Origin: Stutzerimonas stutzeri
GTDB taxonomy: Bacteria; Pseudomonadota; Gammaproteobacteria; Pseudomonadales; Pseudomonadaceae
Direction: 5' to 3'
DNA length: 64,000 nt
NCBI GenBank assembly: GCA_002339675.1
Contig: DDKB01000018.1
Coordinates: 124,001-188,000 of the forward strand
The first letter of the stretch is position 1, and each line of letters begins with the position of its first letter. Below the pieces are notes generated by a model. The model worked only from the letters and a program-made list of their open reading frames with translations. It was not told where the DNA came from and did no database searches. A program made the translations under genes and the position numbers. This document shows positions 44,434 through 52,957 of this stretch, one piece after another.

Positions 44434-45492
44434 TTAAACCTCGGAATACATACGGCCGGGGTTGAAAATCCCCTGCGGGTCGAGCGCCGTCTTGAGCTGG
44501 CGGTGGTAACGCAGCAACGGCTCGGCCAACGGCTGGAACGGGCTCGCCGCTGCGCCAGCGGTGAAACAAGTGGCATGGCCGCCCACTTCGCTGACGATGG
44601 TGCGAATGGTCTGTGCATCGGCATCCGATTTCAGCCAACGCTGGGCGCCGGCCCAGTCGATCAGCTGTTCGCCAGGCAAGGCCAGCTCTGGGGTATCGGT
44701 GGGCAACGAGAGGCGCCACAGCGGGCGCGCGTCGCTGAAGAATCCCAGGCGCTGTTCGCGTAGCTGGTTCCAATAATCAGCATCCAGCGCCTCGCCACCG
44801 ATGCGGTCGCAGGCGGCATTGACCGAACCTTCGCCACCTTCGAGGCGCAGGTGCAGGGCCTGGCCGTCATGGCTCGCCGCCGTGATCGGCACCGGCTGCT
44901 GGCCCCATTCGGCCAGTTTCAGCAGCGCGCGATCGACCGGCATTTCTACCCGCAGGCTGCGACACAGGCGCGGCTTGGGCAGCACTTTCAGCGAGACTTC
45001 GGTGAGCAGGCCAAGGCAGCCAAAGCTGCCGGCCATCAGGCGTGACAGGTCGTAACCGGCCACGTTCTTCATCACCTCACCGCCGAAACGCAGGTGCTTG
45101 CCGTGCCCGGTAATGACCCGCGAGCCCAGCACGAAGTCGCGCACCGAGCCGGACCATGGCCGCCGCGGGCCGGATAGACCGGTTGCGATCATCCCGCCGA
45201 CGGTGGCGCCTTCGCTCAAGTGCGGCGGTTCGCACGGCAACATCTGGTTGGCCTCGTCGAGCGCGGCCTCCAGTTCGGCCAACGGTGTGCCGGCGCGAAC
45301 GCTGATCACCAGTTCGGTCGGATCGTAGGTCACGATGCCGCGATGGGCGCGGGTATCAAGCGGCGTGCCCTGGACTTCACGACCGAGAAACGCCTTGCTG
45401 CCGCCACCGTGAATACGCAGTGGGGTGTTGCTGGCCAACGCCTGGTTGACCTGATCGAGCAGCTGCCCGCTGTCGTCGAAGGAAACCGTCAT
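44434..45492 (-). CDS. glcE: Glycolate oxidase FAD-binding subunit
   Basis: This 352-residue subunit carries the FAD_binding_4 (PCMH-type) fold: LRIHGGGSKAFLG, the flavin-binding ATVGGMIATGLSGPRRPWSG and VRDFVLGSRVITG, and GEVMKNVAGYDLSRLMAGSFGCLGLLTEVSLKV. It lacks the C-terminal oxidase domain present in GlcD, as is normal. Its ATG overlaps the glcD stop by one base (TGATG). Confidence 0.95.
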   Translation of the reverse strand: MTVSFDDSGQLLDQVNQALASNTPLRIHGGGSKAFLGREVQGTPLDTRAHRGIVTYDPTELVISVRAGTPLAELEAALDEANQMLPCEPPHLSEGATVGGMIATGLSGPRRPWSGSVRDFVLGSRVITGHGKHLRFGGEVMKNVAGYDLSRLMAGSFGCLGLLTEVSLKVLPKPRLCRSLRVEMPVDRALLKLAEWGQQPVPITAASHDGQALHLRLEGGEGSVNAACDRIGGEALDADYWNQLREQRLGFFSDARPLWRLSLPTDTPELALPGEQLIDWAGAQRWLKSDADAQTIRTIVSEVGGHATCFTAGAAASPFQPLAEPLLRYHRQLKTALDPQGIFNPGRMYSEV

Positions 45493-46991
45493 CAGAAGCG
45501 CTCCAGTTCAGGGAAGGGCAACTGCCCGCCGTGGACGTGCATGCCGCCGAATTCGGCGCAGCGGTGCAGCGTCGGGATGTTCTTGCCGGGATTGAGCAGG
45601 CCGCTGGGGTCGAAGGCCGCCTTTACCGCGTGGAACAGCGTCAGCTCGTCGGCGTTGAACTGCGAACACATCTGGTTGATCTTCTCGCGCCCGACGCCAT
45701 GCTCGCCGGTAATCGAGCCACCGACCTTGACGCACAGCTCGAGAATCTTGCCGCCCAGCGCCTCGGCGCGCTCCAGCTCACCTTCGGTGTTGGCATCGAA
45801 CAGGATCAGCGGGTGCATGTTGCCGTCGCCGGCGTGGAATACGTTGGCCACGCGCAGGCCGTATTCGTCCGACAGATCGCTGATGCCTTTGAGCACGCCC
45901 GGCAGCTCGCGCCGCGGAATGGTGCCGTCCATGCAGTAGTAGTCCGGCGAGATTCGCCCGACCGCCGGAAAGGCGTTCTTGCGGCCGGCCCAGAACTTCA
46001 CCCGTTCGGCTTCGTCCTTGGCCAGCCGCACCTCAGTGGCGCCAGCCAGCTTGAGCACTTCGCCCACGCGAGCGCAGTCATCGTGGACGTCAGCTTCGAC
46101 GCCATCCAGCTCGCAGAGCAGGATCGCCTCGGCGTCGACCGGGTACCCCGCATGGATGAAGTCTTCGGCAGCGCGGATCGACAGGTTGTCCATCATTTCC
46201 AGTCCGCCGGGGATGATGCCCGCGGCAATGATGTCGCCGACCGCGCGACCGGCCTTCTCCACCGAGTCGAATGCTGCCAGCAGCACCTTGGCCACCTGCG
46301 GCTTGGGCAGCAGTTTGACGGTCACCTCGGTGACGATGCCAAGCATGCCTTCGGAGCCGGTGAATAGCGCCAGCAGGTCGAAACCCGGCGAATCCAGCGC
46401 GTCGGAGCCGAGCACCATGCGCTCGCCTTCGACCGTGAGAATTTCCACCTTGAGCAGGTTGTGCACGGTCAGGCCGTATTTCAGGCAATGCACGCCGCCA
46501 GCGTTCTCAGCGACGTTGCCACCAATGGAACAGGCAATCTGCGACGACGGATCCGGCGCGTAGTAAAGGTCATATGGCGCCGCGGCCTGCGAGATCGCCA
46601 GGTTACGTACACCCGGCTGAACACGGGCGAAGCGACCGGCCGGGTCGACTTCAAGAATCTTGTTGAAGCGCGCCATTACCAGCAGGATGCCCTGTTCCAG
46701 CGGCAGTGCACCGCCGGACAGGCCGGTCCCAGCGCCGCGCGCCACCACCGGTACGCCACGCTTGTGGGCAATCTTGAGCAAGGTTTCGACTTGTTCGATA
46801 CGCTCAGGCAAGACCACCAGCATCGGCGTGGTGCGGTAGGCGGACAGGCCATCACACTCGTAGGGCTTGAGGTCTTCGCCGCGATGGAGGATGTCCATGC
46901 CGGGCAGCTGCGCCTGCAGTTCGGCCAGCAGCGCGGCCTTGTCGACCTTGGGCAGCTCACCGTCGACGCGTTCGTCGTAGAGGATATTCAT
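45492..46991 (-). CDS. glcD: Glycolate oxidase catalytic subunit
   Basis: GlcD is the flavin-dependent catalytic subunit that oxidises glycolate to glyoxylate. The 499-residue protein has an N-terminal FAD_binding_4 domain (PVVARGAGTGLSGGALPLEQG, CSIGGNVAENAGGVHCLKYG) and a C-terminal FAD-linked oxidase domain with VFHAGDGNMHPLILFD and SITGEHGVGREKI, which holds the active-site histidines. It is the first gene of glcDEF and is divergent from glcC; the shared upstream region holds a candidate operator. Confidence 0.96.
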   Translation of the reverse strand: MNILYDERVDGELPKVDKAALLAELQAQLPGMDILHRGEDLKPYECDGLSAYRTTPMLVVLPERIEQVETLLKIAHKRGVPVVARGAGTGLSGGALPLEQGILLVMARFNKILEVDPAGRFARVQPGVRNLAISQAAAPYDLYYAPDPSSQIACSIGGNVAENAGGVHCLKYGLTVHNLLKVEILTVEGERMVLGSDALDSPGFDLLALFTGSEGMLGIVTEVTVKLLPKPQVAKVLLAAFDSVEKAGRAVGDIIAAGIIPGGLEMMDNLSIRAAEDFIHAGYPVDAEAILLCELDGVEADVHDDCARVGEVLKLAGATEVRLAKDEAERVKFWAGRKNAFPAVGRISPDYYCMDGTIPRRELPGVLKGISDLSDEYGLRVANVFHAGDGNMHPLILFDANTEGELERAEALGGKILELCVKVGGSITGEHGVGREKINQMCSQFNADELTLFHAVKAAFDPSGLLNPGKNIPTLHRCAEFGGMHVHGGQLPFPELERF

Positions 46992-47090
46992 GGCAGTCGG
47001 AACTCTTCTTGGCGTTCACCGCGCACGGCCAGCTGCGGTGGTTTGACGCATCATTAGGCGTCGACTCCCCGCCGTCCACTCCAAAATCCA

Positions 47091-47104
47091 CTGGTCCTAC
47101 CAGT
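47091..47104. promoter_or_regulatory. Candidate GlcC operator 1 (upstream of glcD)
   Basis: CTGGTCCTACCAG is a near-perfect inverted repeat containing TGGT-N3-ACCA, the pattern bound by FadR-subgroup GntR regulators. It lies 100 bases upstream of glcD. The same sequence occurs again at 47197-47213. Confidence 0.65.
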
Positions 47105-47196
47105 TTCTTTCGCCGGGCTTTCAACACTGCGTCGTTCAACCGCCGAATATCGGGCCTCTTCGCGCCCTCTACCCCAGGTGGGTTAGAATCCCGCCG

Positions 47197-47213
47197 AACT
47201 GGTCCTACCAGTT
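47197..47213. promoter_or_regulatory. Candidate GlcC operator 2 (at glcC)
   Basis: AACTGGTCCTACCAGTT is a perfect 8+8 palindrome around a central base, holding TGGT-N3-ACCA. It lies directly upstream of the glcC ribosome binding site, just after a possible -10 element (TTAGAAT at 47183-47189), and would allow autoregulation. Confidence 0.7.
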
Positions 47214-47228
47214 CAGGAGGGGTTTTTC

Positions 47229-47999
47229 ATGTTGCTTGAACAGTCCGGAGAACGGCGCCAACTCGCCGACGTCGTGGCCGAACGCATCGAAAGGCTGATC
47301 GTCGACGGCGTACTCAAGGTCGGCCAGGCGCTGCCGTCGGAGCGTCGCCTGTGCGAAAAGCTCGGTATCTCGCGTTCGGCCCTGCGCGAAGGCCTGCGCG
47401 TACTGCGTGGCCGCGGCATTATCGAAACGTCCCAGGGGCGTGGCTCGCAGGTCGCCAAACTGTCCGGCGAACAGGACGCCAGCCCGCTGATGCACCTGTT
47501 CAATTCGCAGCCGCGCACCTTGTACGACCTGCTTGAAGTCCGAGCCTTGCTCGAAGGTGAATCGGCTCGCCTGGCCGCGCTGCGCGGCACCGAGGCCGAC
47601 TTCATCCTGTTGCGCCGCCGCTATGAAGAGATGCTCGCCGCGCATACCGCCGAAGACGCCGACCCGCGCGAGCATGCGCGCCTCGACCATGCCTTCCACC
47701 TGGCCGTCAGCGAGGCGTCGCACAACCCGGTGCTGGTGCACACGCTGCAATCACTGACCGACCTGATGCTGTCCACGGTGTTCGCCTCGGTGAACAACCT
47801 CTACCACCGGCCGATGCAAAAGCGGCAGATCGATCGTCAGCACTCTCGCCTGTTCCACGCCATCACCGAGCGCCTGCCCGATCAGGCCCAGCGCGCGGCG
47901 CGCGACCATATCCACAGCATTCGCGACAACCTCAAGGAGATCGAACAGGAGGAGCAGCGACTGGTGCGCGCGACCATGCGACTGGAAGGCTGGGCATAG
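47229..47999 (+). CDS. glcC: GntR/FCD-family regulator GlcC
   Basis: This 256-residue regulator has an N-terminal winged helix (LADVVAERIERLIVDGVLKVGQALPSERRLCEKLGISRSALREGLRVLRGRGII) and a C-terminal FCD ligand domain (about 95-230). In E. coli GlcC activates the glc operon in response to glycolate. Divergence from glcD and the palindromes at 47091 and 47197 fit this role. A strong AGGAGG site precedes the ATG. Confidence 0.92.
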   Translation: MLLEQSGERRQLADVVAERIERLIVDGVLKVGQALPSERRLCEKLGISRSALREGLRVLRGRGIIETSQGRGSQVAKLSGEQDASPLMHLFNSQPRTLYDLLEVRALLEGESARLAALRGTEADFILLRRRYEEMLAAHTAEDADPREHARLDHAFHLAVSEASHNPVLVHTLQSLTDLMLSTVFASVNNLYHRPMQKRQIDRQHSRLFHAITERLPDQAQRAARDHIHSIRDNLKEIEQEEQRLVRATMRLEGWA

Positions 48000-48160
48000 A
48001 GCCGGTCCCTGGCGACAAGCCAGACGGTGCGGGACCTCTTTCAATTACGGCAGACCTCCCGACTGCCGGAAAAAATCTGAACCCTCGGGGGCGAGTGCCT
48101 TCGAAATTTGTGCGGAGTTCGTAAATCCGCGTCCCGAACCTGACAAGAGAGGAACGCACA

Positions 48161-48928
48161 ATGACCAAGACACCGCTCGCACTCGCCACCGCCATCCTCG
48201 CCACCGGCCTCGCCCTGCCGAGCCTTGCTGCCCAGCAATCGCAGGGCCAAACGGGTATGCAAACGCAGCAACAAAGCGCGACCGCCGGACAGCACAGCGG
48301 CGGCACCTCGATTCGCGTCGGACACGACATTGTCGATGCCGTGGACGACATCCGTGAAAACGTCGCCGACCTGGTCGGCTCGCTGCGCGAGTCTGGCGAA
48401 GAAATGGGTCTGGCCAACTGGTCGCAGAACGAGGGTCGCCTCGCCAAAATGGAAGAAACGCTTCAGCAGGAAATGGAGCACAAGCTGGACGACAAGGCCG
48501 ACCGTACCGATGACAGCTGGAAATCATGGATCACGGGTGACGACTACAAGGTCACTGTGACGAAGCAGGTGAACCAGCTGGCCGGCCAGCTCGACGAGAT
48601 CGCCAAGATGCTCGACGGCGCCAAGGGCGGCAAGATGCAGCAGATCGTCAGCGCCACCGTGGTCGACCAGGTCGACGACCTGCAGGAAACGGTCGAAGAT
48701 CTGGTTGTGGCCCTGGAGGACGCCGACGGGCTGAGCATCAACAATCAGCACCTGCAGGACGCCCGCAAGCGTCTGGACAAGATGGAGCAGGAGCTGGACC
48801 GCAACGCCGACCTGGACGACGCCCGCTGGAGTGTCTATGCCACCGGCGATCAGTTCACCCCCGGCATCCAGAAGAACGTCTCCGAGCTGGCGCAGACCCT
48901 GCGCAGCCTGTTCCAGCAAGGCGCGTGA
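48161..48928 (+). CDS. Exported protein with two tandem helical repeats
   Basis: This 255-residue protein of unknown family has a Sec signal peptide (ALATAILATGLALPSLAA) and a Gln/Gly/Thr-rich linker. Two homologous units follow, at about 52-152 and 165-253. Matching landmarks are VDAVDDIRENVADLVGSL and VDQVDDLQETVEDLVVAL, RLAKMEETL and RLDKMEQEL, SWITGDDY and VYATGDQF, and VNQLAGQLDEIAKML and VSELAQTLRSLF. Each unit looks like a set of amphipathic helices, probably coiled coil, and the protein is acidic. There is no lipobox or membrane anchor. AGAGAGGA precedes the ATG. It stands alone between glcC and ubiC, and no function can be assigned. Confidence 0.72.
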   Translation: MTKTPLALATAILATGLALPSLAAQQSQGQTGMQTQQQSATAGQHSGGTSIRVGHDIVDAVDDIRENVADLVGSLRESGEEMGLANWSQNEGRLAKMEETLQQEMEHKLDDKADRTDDSWKSWITGDDYKVTVTKQVNQLAGQLDEIAKMLDGAKGGKMQQIVSATVVDQVDDLQETVEDLVVALEDADGLSINNQHLQDARKRLDKMEQELDRNADLDDARWSVYATGDQFTPGIQKNVSELAQTLRSLFQQGA

Positions 48929-49092
48929 TGCCGCTGTAAACACGAAAGCAACAGGCCCCGCCCGTGCCCAGCGCACGTCGGCGGGGCTGTTGCGTCATGC
49001 TTCCGGCGTTCGGCCCTTCCCATCCGAACAGCTCAGGCAGTCGGCACTCCGAGCCACTACTCCGCCGAGCTTCCCGGGCGCGCCGCCAGCCC

Positions 49093-49674
49093 ATGCTAGA
49101 CTCGCGTCTTCTTTCCCATTGCCTGCCATTGCCCGTGTCCGATTACCCAGACTGGCTGTCCGCCGATCACCTCGCCGCTCCGCTCGCCCCTGCTCTGCAT
49201 GACTGGTTGTACCAAGACAAAGGCTCGCTCACCCGACGCCTCACCGAGCTGGCAGGCGGTGCGTTCAGCGTCACGCCGCTCGTCGAGGGCTGGCAGCGGC
49301 TGCGTGACGACGAATGCAGTGCACTGGGCGTGGCCGGGGGCAGCCAGGGCTGGGTGCGCGAAGTCTACCTGTGCGGGCACGGGCGGCCCTGGGTGTTCGC
49401 CCGCAGCGTCGCCGCGCGCGCCGCGCTGGAGCGTTCCGACATGGACCTGCAGGCCCTGGGCAGCCGCTCGCTCGGCGAACTGCTGTTCAGCGACCCGGCC
49501 TTCACCCGCGGCACGCTGCAAGCCTGCCGCTACCCGGCGGCCTGGCTGCCGCCGGAGCATCGCCACCCCGACCTGTGGGCGCGCCGCTCGCGCTTCAGCC
49601 GCGAGCCCCTCGGCGTGCTGGTAGCTGAGGTATTCCTGCCCGAACTCTGGCAAGCCGCCAGCCTCGCGCCGTGA
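49093..49674 (+). CDS. ubiC: Chorismate pyruvate-lyase
   Basis: UbiC converts chorismate to 4-hydroxybenzoate and pyruvate, the first committed step of ubiquinone synthesis. The 193-residue protein is of family length. Landmarks are DKGSLTRRL near the N-terminus (product-binding arginine), WVREVYLCGHGRPWVFARSV and the C-terminal LWARRSRFSREPLGVLVAEVFLPEL with the active-site glutamate. The ATG at 49093 is chosen over upstream in-frame starts because residues before it have no family match. ubiA follows after 46 bases. Confidence 0.94.
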   Translation: MLDSRLLSHCLPLPVSDYPDWLSADHLAAPLAPALHDWLYQDKGSLTRRLTELAGGAFSVTPLVEGWQRLRDDECSALGVAGGSQGWVREVYLCGHGRPWVFARSVAARAALERSDMDLQALGSRSLGELLFSDPAFTRGTLQACRYPAAWLPPEHRHPDLWARRSRFSREPLGVLVAEVFLPELWQAASLAP

Positions 49675-49720
49675 GGCGCGCTGCCGCGTCTGATTCGTCA
49701 TCTTCCGCACGGAGCCGCCG

Positions 49721-50617
49721 ATGTATCTGAAACTCCTGCAATCGTGCAATCGCCTTCACCCGCGCGCCTGGGACTTCATCCAGCTGATGCGCTGGGATCG
49801 ACCGATCGGCATCTACCTGCTGCTCTGGCCGACGCTCACCGCATTGGTGATCGCCGGCGGTGGCCGACCGAGCGTCGCCAACGTGATCATCTTCACGCTC
49901 GGCGTGTTCTTCATGCGCTCGGCCGGCTGCGTGATCAACGACTTCGCCGACCGCAATTTCGATGGCCATGTGCAGCGCACCCGCGAACGGCCGATGGCCA
50001 CCGGCCGGGTCAAGCCGCGCGAGGGCTGGGTGCTGTTCGCCGTGCTGGTGACGCTGAGCTTCGGCCTGGTGCTGCTGACCAACGCCACCACCGTGTGGCT
50101 GTCGTTCGGCGCGCTGGCGGTCGCCTCGCTCTACCCGTTCATGAAGCGCTACACCTACTACCCGCAGGTGGTGCTCGGCGCAGCCTATTCCTGGGGCATC
50201 CTGATGTGCTTTACCGCCGAGCGCGGCAGCCTGCCGCCGGAGGCCTGGCTGCTGTTCGTCGCCAACGTGGTGTGGACGGTGGCCTACGACACCTACTACG
50301 CGATGGCCGACCGCGAGGACGACCTGAAGATCGGCATCAAGTCCACCGCGATCCTGTTCGGCGATGCGGACCGCGTGGTCGTCCTCACGCTGCAGGGCCT
50401 GGCGCTGTTCTGCCTGGTCCTCGCCGGGGTGCGCTTCGAGCTGGGGCAATGGTTCCACCTCGGCCTGGTGGTGGCCGCTGCCTGCTTCGCCTGGGAATTC
50501 TGGAAAACCCGCTCGCGCCAGCCGCAGGTCTGCTTCAAGGCCTTCCTGCACAACCACTGGGCCGGGCTGGCCATCTTGGCGGGCATCGTCTTGGATTACG
50601 CGACAAAAGCAGCCTAG
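49721..50617 (+). CDS. ubiA: 4-hydroxybenzoate octaprenyltransferase
   Basis: UbiA attaches the polyprenyl tail to 4-hydroxybenzoate in the inner membrane, the second step of ubiquinone synthesis. The 298-residue protein has about eight hydrophobic helices and both Asp-rich motifs that bind magnesium and prenyl diphosphate: NDFADRNFD (first) and YDTYYAMADREDD (second). It follows ubiC as an operon, and phoB follows after about 100 bases under its own control. Confidence 0.96.
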   Translation: MYLKLLQSCNRLHPRAWDFIQLMRWDRPIGIYLLLWPTLTALVIAGGGRPSVANVIIFTLGVFFMRSAGCVINDFADRNFDGHVQRTRERPMATGRVKPREGWVLFAVLVTLSFGLVLLTNATTVWLSFGALAVASLYPFMKRYTYYPQVVLGAAYSWGILMCFTAERGSLPPEAWLLFVANVVWTVAYDTYYAMADREDDLKIGIKSTAILFGDADRVVVLTLQGLALFCLVLAGVRFELGQWFHLGLVVAAACFAWEFWKTRSRQPQVCFKAFLHNHWAGLAILAGIVLDYATKAA

Positions 50618-50658
50618 CGCCTATCCCACTGGATGACGCGGCGGCTTTGGCACGCGGA

Positions 50659-50676
50659 CTGTCACATCGCTGCAAC
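50659..50676 (+). promoter_or_regulatory. Pho box upstream of phoB
   Basis: CTGTCAC-ATCG-CTGCAAC matches the 7-4-7 layout of the PhoB-binding Pho box (CTGTCAT-N4-CTGTCAT), with the second half-site weaker. TTATCTAAT follows some eight bases further and could be the -10 region. This predicts autoregulation of phoBR under phosphate starvation. Confidence 0.7.
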
Positions 50677-50724
50677 AATTCCGTTATCTAATGCCGAGCG
50701 ACAAGAAACGGACCGAGAGCGGAC

Positions 50725-51414
50725 ATGAACGGCAAATGCATACTGATCGTCGATGACGAAGCGCCGATCCGCGAGATGATCGTCGTCGCCCTGGAGATGG
50801 CCGGCTACGAATGCCTCGAGGCGGAAAATACCCAGCAGGCCCACGCCCTGATCATCGACCGCCAACCTGATCTGATCCTGCTCGACTGGATGCTGCCCGG
50901 GACCTCCGGCATCGAGCTGGCCCGGCGCCTCAAGCGCGACGAGATGACCGGCAACACGCCAATCATCATGCTCACGGCCAAGGATGCCGAAGACAACAAG
51001 ATCCAGGGCCTGGAAGTGGGCGCCGACGACTACATCACCAAGCCCTTCTCGCCCCGCGAACTGGTTGCACGCCTGAAAGCCGTGCTGCGACGTGCCGCGC
51101 CCAGCGACAACGAGACCCCGATCGAGGTCGGCGGCCTGCTGCTCGACCCCATCAGCCACCGGGTCACCATCGACGGCACACCGGCCGACATGGGCCCGAC
51201 CGAGTACCGCCTGCTGCAGTTCTTCATGACCCATCAGGAACGTGCCTACACCCGCGGCCAGTTGCTCGACCAGGTGTGGGGCGGCAATGTCTATGTCGAG
51301 GAACGCACCGTGGACGTGCATATCCGGCGCCTGCGCAAGGCATTGGGCGAAACCTACGAGAACCTCGTGCAGACCGTCCGGGGAACCGGCTATCGTTTTT
51401 CCACCAAGAGCTGA
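50725..51414 (+). CDS. phoB: Phosphate response regulator PhoB
   Basis: PhoB is the OmpR-type response regulator of phosphate starvation. The 229-residue protein has a receiver domain with phosphoacceptor Asp53 in ILLDWMLPG, acidic residues in VDDEAPIREM and the KPFSPREL lysine, followed by a winged-helix domain with GPTEYRLLQFFMTHQERAYTRGQLLDQVWG and EERTVDVHIRRLRKAL. phoR follows after about 125 bases. A Pho box precedes it. Confidence 0.97.
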   Translation: MNGKCILIVDDEAPIREMIVVALEMAGYECLEAENTQQAHALIIDRQPDLILLDWMLPGTSGIELARRLKRDEMTGNTPIIMLTAKDAEDNKIQGLEVGADDYITKPFSPRELVARLKAVLRRAAPSDNETPIEVGGLLLDPISHRVTIDGTPADMGPTEYRLLQFFMTHQERAYTRGQLLDQVWGGNVYVEERTVDVHIRRLRKALGETYENLVQTVRGTGYRFSTKS

Positions 51415-51540
51415 CGCACCGCAGCCGGCCGGTGCCTGCCGCGCGTTCGCGCTTGCACCGTTCGAACAGGGATCGCGGCCCGGTCCGCGCCGCCGGGTCA
51501 CGTTCCCGGCCAGCCGAGGCCGCCAAGAGGAGCATTTGCG

Positions 51541-52842
51541 GTGAACCAAGACTGGCAAGGCGCACTGGTGCGCCAATTGCTGTTGTTGCTGACCGGCTGC
51601 CTGCTGGTCGGGCTGATCACCGGACAATACGGCTGGGCGCTTGCAGCGGGCCTGGCCGGCTACCTCGGCTGGATGCTGCAACAGATGCGCCGCCTGCAAC
51701 GCTGGCTCAAGCGCAGCCAGGCGGACGAGCCCCCACCAGATGGGCATGGTCCCTGGGGCGAACTGTTCGACAGCCTCTACCAGATGCAACGCCGCGACAT
51801 CCGCCAGCGCGGGCAGCTGCAAGCGGTGATCGACCGTGTCCAGGGTTCGACTACTGCGCTGAGGGACGCCGTGGTGATGCTCGACAGCGACGGCAACCTG
51901 GAATGGTGGAACCCCGCCGCCGAGCGCCTGCTGGGCCTGAAGAAGCCGCAGGACACCGGCCACCCGGTGACCAATCTGGTCCGCCACCCGAGCTTCAAGG
52001 AGTATTTCGACAACGGCCGGCACGATGAGCCGCTGGAGCTTTCCTCGCCAGTCAACGACCGTCTCTGGCTGCAGGTCACCATTACCCGCTACGGCAACAG
52101 CGAGCACCTGATGGTGGTGCGCGACGTGACCCGGCTCCACCAGCTGGAGCAGATGCGCAAGGACTTCGTCGCCAACGTCTCCCATGAACTGCGCACGCCC
52201 CTGACCGTGATCGCCGGTTACCTGGAGACCATGCTCGAGCACACCGAGCAGATGCCGCCGCGCTGGCCCCGCGCGCTGAATCAAATGAACCAGCAGGCCG
52301 GACGCATGCAGCACCTGCTTAACGACCTGTTGTTATTGGCGAAACTGGAAGCGACCAGCCCGCCGACCCACTCGCCGCCGGTCAACGTCGCCGGCCTGCT
52401 GCAGTCCATCAGCAGCGATGCCCAGGCGCTGTCGGCCGAACGCCACCACCGGATCAGCATCGAAGCGGACCCGACCCTGCTGCTCAAGGGCAGCGAGAGC
52501 GAGCTGCGCAGCGCCTTTTCCAACTTGGTGTTCAACGCCGTCAAATACACGCCGGACAACGGCGAGATCCGGATTCGCTGGTGGTGCAACGAGCACGGCG
52601 CCCATCTGGCGGTGGACGACTCGGGCATCGGCATCGAAGCCAAACACCTGCCGCGCCTGACCGAACGCTTCTACCGGGTCGACTCCAGTCGCGCCAGCAA
52701 CACCGGCGGCACCGGGCTCGGCCTGGCCATTGTCAAGCATGTGCTGCTGCGTCATGACGGACGCCTGGACGTCAACAGCACGCCAGGCAAGGGCAGCACC
52801 TTCACCTGTCATTTCCCACTGTCACAAGCGGTGGTCGCCTAA
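51541..52842 (+). CDS. phoR: Phosphate regulon sensor kinase PhoR
   Basis: PhoR phosphorylates PhoB when phosphate is scarce, in contact with the Pst transporter and PhoU. The 433-residue protein has one N-terminal hydrophobic hairpin (about 10-45), a PAS domain (about 95-200), the HisKA H-box FVANVSHELRTPLTVIAGYL, the N-box NLVFNAVKYTPDNG, and G-boxes DDSGIGIEAKHL and GGTGLGLAIVKH. The start is GTG, with AAGAGGAG about ten bases before it. It has no large periplasmic domain, as is normal for PhoR. Confidence 0.96.
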   Translation: MNQDWQGALVRQLLLLLTGCLLVGLITGQYGWALAAGLAGYLGWMLQQMRRLQRWLKRSQADEPPPDGHGPWGELFDSLYQMQRRDIRQRGQLQAVIDRVQGSTTALRDAVVMLDSDGNLEWWNPAAERLLGLKKPQDTGHPVTNLVRHPSFKEYFDNGRHDEPLELSSPVNDRLWLQVTITRYGNSEHLMVVRDVTRLHQLEQMRKDFVANVSHELRTPLTVIAGYLETMLEHTEQMPPRWPRALNQMNQQAGRMQHLLNDLLLLAKLEATSPPTHSPPVNVAGLLQSISSDAQALSAERHHRISIEADPTLLLKGSESELRSAFSNLVFNAVKYTPDNGEIRIRWWCNEHGAHLAVDDSGIGIEAKHLPRLTERFYRVDSSRASNTGGTGLGLAIVKHVLLRHDGRLDVNSTPGKGSTFTCHFPLSQAVVA

Positions 52843-52957
52843 CGCTGCCTTCAAGGTGGCCCACGGCGACCGCTGGATACCGGGGCGACCTTCGGCGTCT
52901 TGAAATAACGCCGTGACGGCCCCATCCTTTGCGCCTGTTCGACTACCTGATACCTCA

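Noticed and set aside
48048..48075. CGGCAG/CTGCCG hairpin as the glcC terminator
   Set aside because: On the + strand it is followed by A residues, not T residues, so it does not form an intrinsic terminator for glcC.
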